A DNA stretch of 64,000 nucleotides from Sphingobium sp. AP49 (lineage in GTDB: Bacteria > Pseudomonadota > Alphaproteobacteria > Sphingomonadales > Sphingomonadaceae): assembly GCF_000281715.2 (NCBI RefSeq), contig NZ_CP124576.1:3603501-3667500 (forward strand), written 5' to 3'. The notes under the pieces were generated by a model that was not told the DNA's origin, searched no databases, and saw only the letters and a list, made by a program, of their open reading frames with translations. The position numbers were made by a program, and so were the translations under genes. Below, in pieces: positions 62,823-64,000 of this stretch; within the stretch, counting starts at the first letter, position 1; each line of letters opens with the position of its first letter.

Positions 62823-62995
62823 GAGTTCTTCTCCTCTTTCCTCATCGAACATGGGCGTTCAACGCCCGACCGGGCCGCCTTTGCGCCTGAACGGATGTGC
62901 AGAATGGATGAAGTGAGGCAGGCGCACGATGGTGCGCGACCGCATCCGGCGAGGCTGCATCGTCATCCACCCCCTTCTCGCAGCTTGCAGCGCGA

Positions 62996-63559
62996 TCAGC
63001 GGATGATCAGGTAGAAGGACACCGGGGCGCTGCCGCCATTCACAAGCTCGATGGCATAACGGTCGGTGAATAAAGGCAACCAGGCGCAATCGACCTGCGG
63101 CGCGCCGACGGCCTTGTCGCACAGGGTACCGCCCGCCCCATCGCGGACACGGATCGACAGCAGGCCCGGCGCTCCGCCGGCAACGGCAACCGAGATGCGC
63201 GCACTTTGCCCGGCCAGGAACAATTGGCGCAGGTTGAAACGACCGCCAGCGGCAAGTGAACTGCGCCGATAGGCCGGCCCCAAGGCACGCCCCCGATAGG
63301 CCAGTGCGCTCACGACCCCATTGCGGTGTGCTTCCATCATCCATAGCGCTGCCAGATCGTCCTGGCCTTCGGCCGGCACGGCGCCAAGGGTTTGCAGCAT
63401 CTGCGCCGCCTGGAGCAGTGCGACATAATCCCCCGACGCCCGGGCGACATCCCCCTCCTCCAGGGTCCGCAGCAAGGCATCGGCCGGCGGGGCGCTCATC
63501 GCCGGAATATGGCAGCACAGACACAGCATCAAAAATAGGGGCGCAAGCAGCCTAGACAT
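62996..63559 (-). CDS. Exported hypothetical protein near a histidine kinase
   Basis: 187 residues. Signal peptide (LLAPLFLMLCLCCHIPAMSA-PP). The mature part begins ADALLRTLEEGDVARASGDY (possible short TPR-like helix pair) and ends in a beta-rich segment (QSARISVAVAGGAPGLLSIR, LPLFTDRYAIELVNGGSAPV SFYLIIR). It overlaps the kinase gene by 8 bases and is transcribed with it, so it may be a partner of that sensor. Family not recognised. 62823-62995 upstream of the next gene shows nothing clear. Confidence 0.7.
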   Translation of the reverse strand: MSRLLAPLFLMLCLCCHIPAMSAPPADALLRTLEEGDVARASGDYVALLQAAQMLQTLGAVPAEGQDDLAALWMMEAHRNGVVSALAYRGRALGPAYRRSSLAAGGRFNLRQLFLAGQSARISVAVAGGAPGLLSIRVRDGAGGTLCDKAVGAPQVDCAWLPLFTDRYAIELVNGGSAPVSFYLIIR

Positions 63560-64000
63560 CCATCTCCTCCGGCTGGACCACAAAGCGGGCACCGGGCCGC
63601 GCATCGTCCACATGAATGATCAGCCCATGCCGTTCCGCGATCGCCCGCGCCAGCGCCAGTCCAAGCCCGTGGCCACCGCCTGGCGTCGCATCGAGCCGCA
63701 CATAGCGCTCGAACACATGTTCGCGCGCATCGGCGGGAATGCCACGGCCATTATCCTGAACGACGATAGAGGGGCCGGGATCCAGGCTGAGCAGGACGGC
63801 GCCGCCGCGCGGGACATATTTGAACGCATTGTCGAGCAGATTGGACAGCAGGCGCGTGATCTGCATGGGATCTGCGCGGAGCAACACGCCGGGCGCGATC
63901 CGGGCGTTGAAGGCGATGCCCAGTTCCTCCGCGCTGGCGCGATAGAGATCGGCGAGATTTTCGACCACATCGCTGAGGTCGACATCGGCAAGGCCTCGCA
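63552..64000 (-). CDS. C-terminus of a sensor histidine kinase, cut by the window edge
   Basis: Only the last about 150 residues are present; the gene continues past base 64000. It holds the HATPase catalytic domain: ITRLLSNLLDNAFKYVPRGG (N box), VVQDNGRGIPADAREHVFER (G1/F box), and PGGGHGLGLALARAIAERHG (G2). It ends VVQPEEMDV. The N-terminal sensor and HisKA lie outside the window. It overlaps the following exported protein gene by 8 bases. Confidence 0.9.
   Translation of the reverse strand, partial: RGLADVDLSDVVENLADLYRASAEELGIAFNARIAPGVLLRADPMQITRLLSNLLDNAFKYVPRGGAVLLSLDPGPSIVVQDNGRGIPADAREHVFERYVRLDATPGGGHGLGLALARAIAERHGLIIHVDDARPGARFVVQPEEMDV

Overview
The window is a high-GC chromosomal segment from an alphaproteobacterium, most likely a flagellated Sphingomonadaceae member (Sphingobium or a close relative). 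This is inferred from three TonB-dependent receptors, a DUF4169 protein, an ScfR-type regulator, a Kdo/Lpt lipopolysaccharide set and sigma-54-driven flagellar genes. No phage, transposase, CRISPR array or plasmid gene was seen, so the species call rests on gene content only.

Layout. (1) 0.1-13.1 kb is a flagellar locus. flgN, flgM, flgA and a small MotB-like/MotA-like pair run leftward. flgBCDEFGHIJKL and motAB run rightward. Two sigma-54 (-24/-12) promoters precede flgB and flgG, and a phased pair of inverted repeats lies upstream of the first. (2) 13.2-19 kb holds a secreted tyrosine phosphatase, an OmpR-type two-component pair, an EF-hand protein and argG. (3) 19-27 kb has a Pro/Ala-rich membrane protein, DUF4169, a LacI regulator behind a tandem repeat, a second two-component pair, a TonB receptor and a DedA protein. 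(4) 27-33 kb has a FadE-type acyl-CoA dehydrogenase, tRNA-Gly(TCC), a LysR-type regulator and a ZnuD-like receptor. (5) 33-42 kb holds a NUDIX-DUF47 fusion with a PiT phosphate transporter, an ScfR regulator behind a long palindrome, a glycosyltransferase-like protein and a third TonB receptor. (6) 42-49.7 kb has a glycine-rich double cold-shock protein, RNase D, lptC-lptA, an outer-membrane-like protein, a histidine phosphatase, kdsB, kdsD and a UDP-glucuronate epimerase. (7) 49.9-56.8 kb has GNAT, JmjC-like and GNAT genes, an Mpo1-like protein, a class A beta-lactamase-like protein, ung, an ATP-grasp protein and rpoZ. (8) 56.9-64 kb has a phospholipase D family protein, a four-gene regulatory cluster (membrane-anchored LuxR, small helical protein, small membrane protein, Phd-PAS protein), an M20 peptidase, two small exported proteins and the C-terminus of a histidine kinase cut by the right edge.

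How genes work together. The flagellar block encodes rod, hook, P- and L-rings, hook-filament junction, the anti-sigma/chaperone module and two different stator sets. The DUF47-PiT pair forms a phosphate uptake unit. LptC/LptA with KdsB/KdsD serve Kdo-lipopolysaccharide synthesis and transport. The most promising candidates for undescribed biology are the LuxR/Phd-PAS cluster (58.3-60.8 kb), the NUDIX-DUF47 fusion with an internal start site, the GNAT-JmjC-GNAT group, the Gly-rich double cold-shock protein and the second stator pair. All start choices are by eye from ribosome-binding sites, signal peptides and overlaps.
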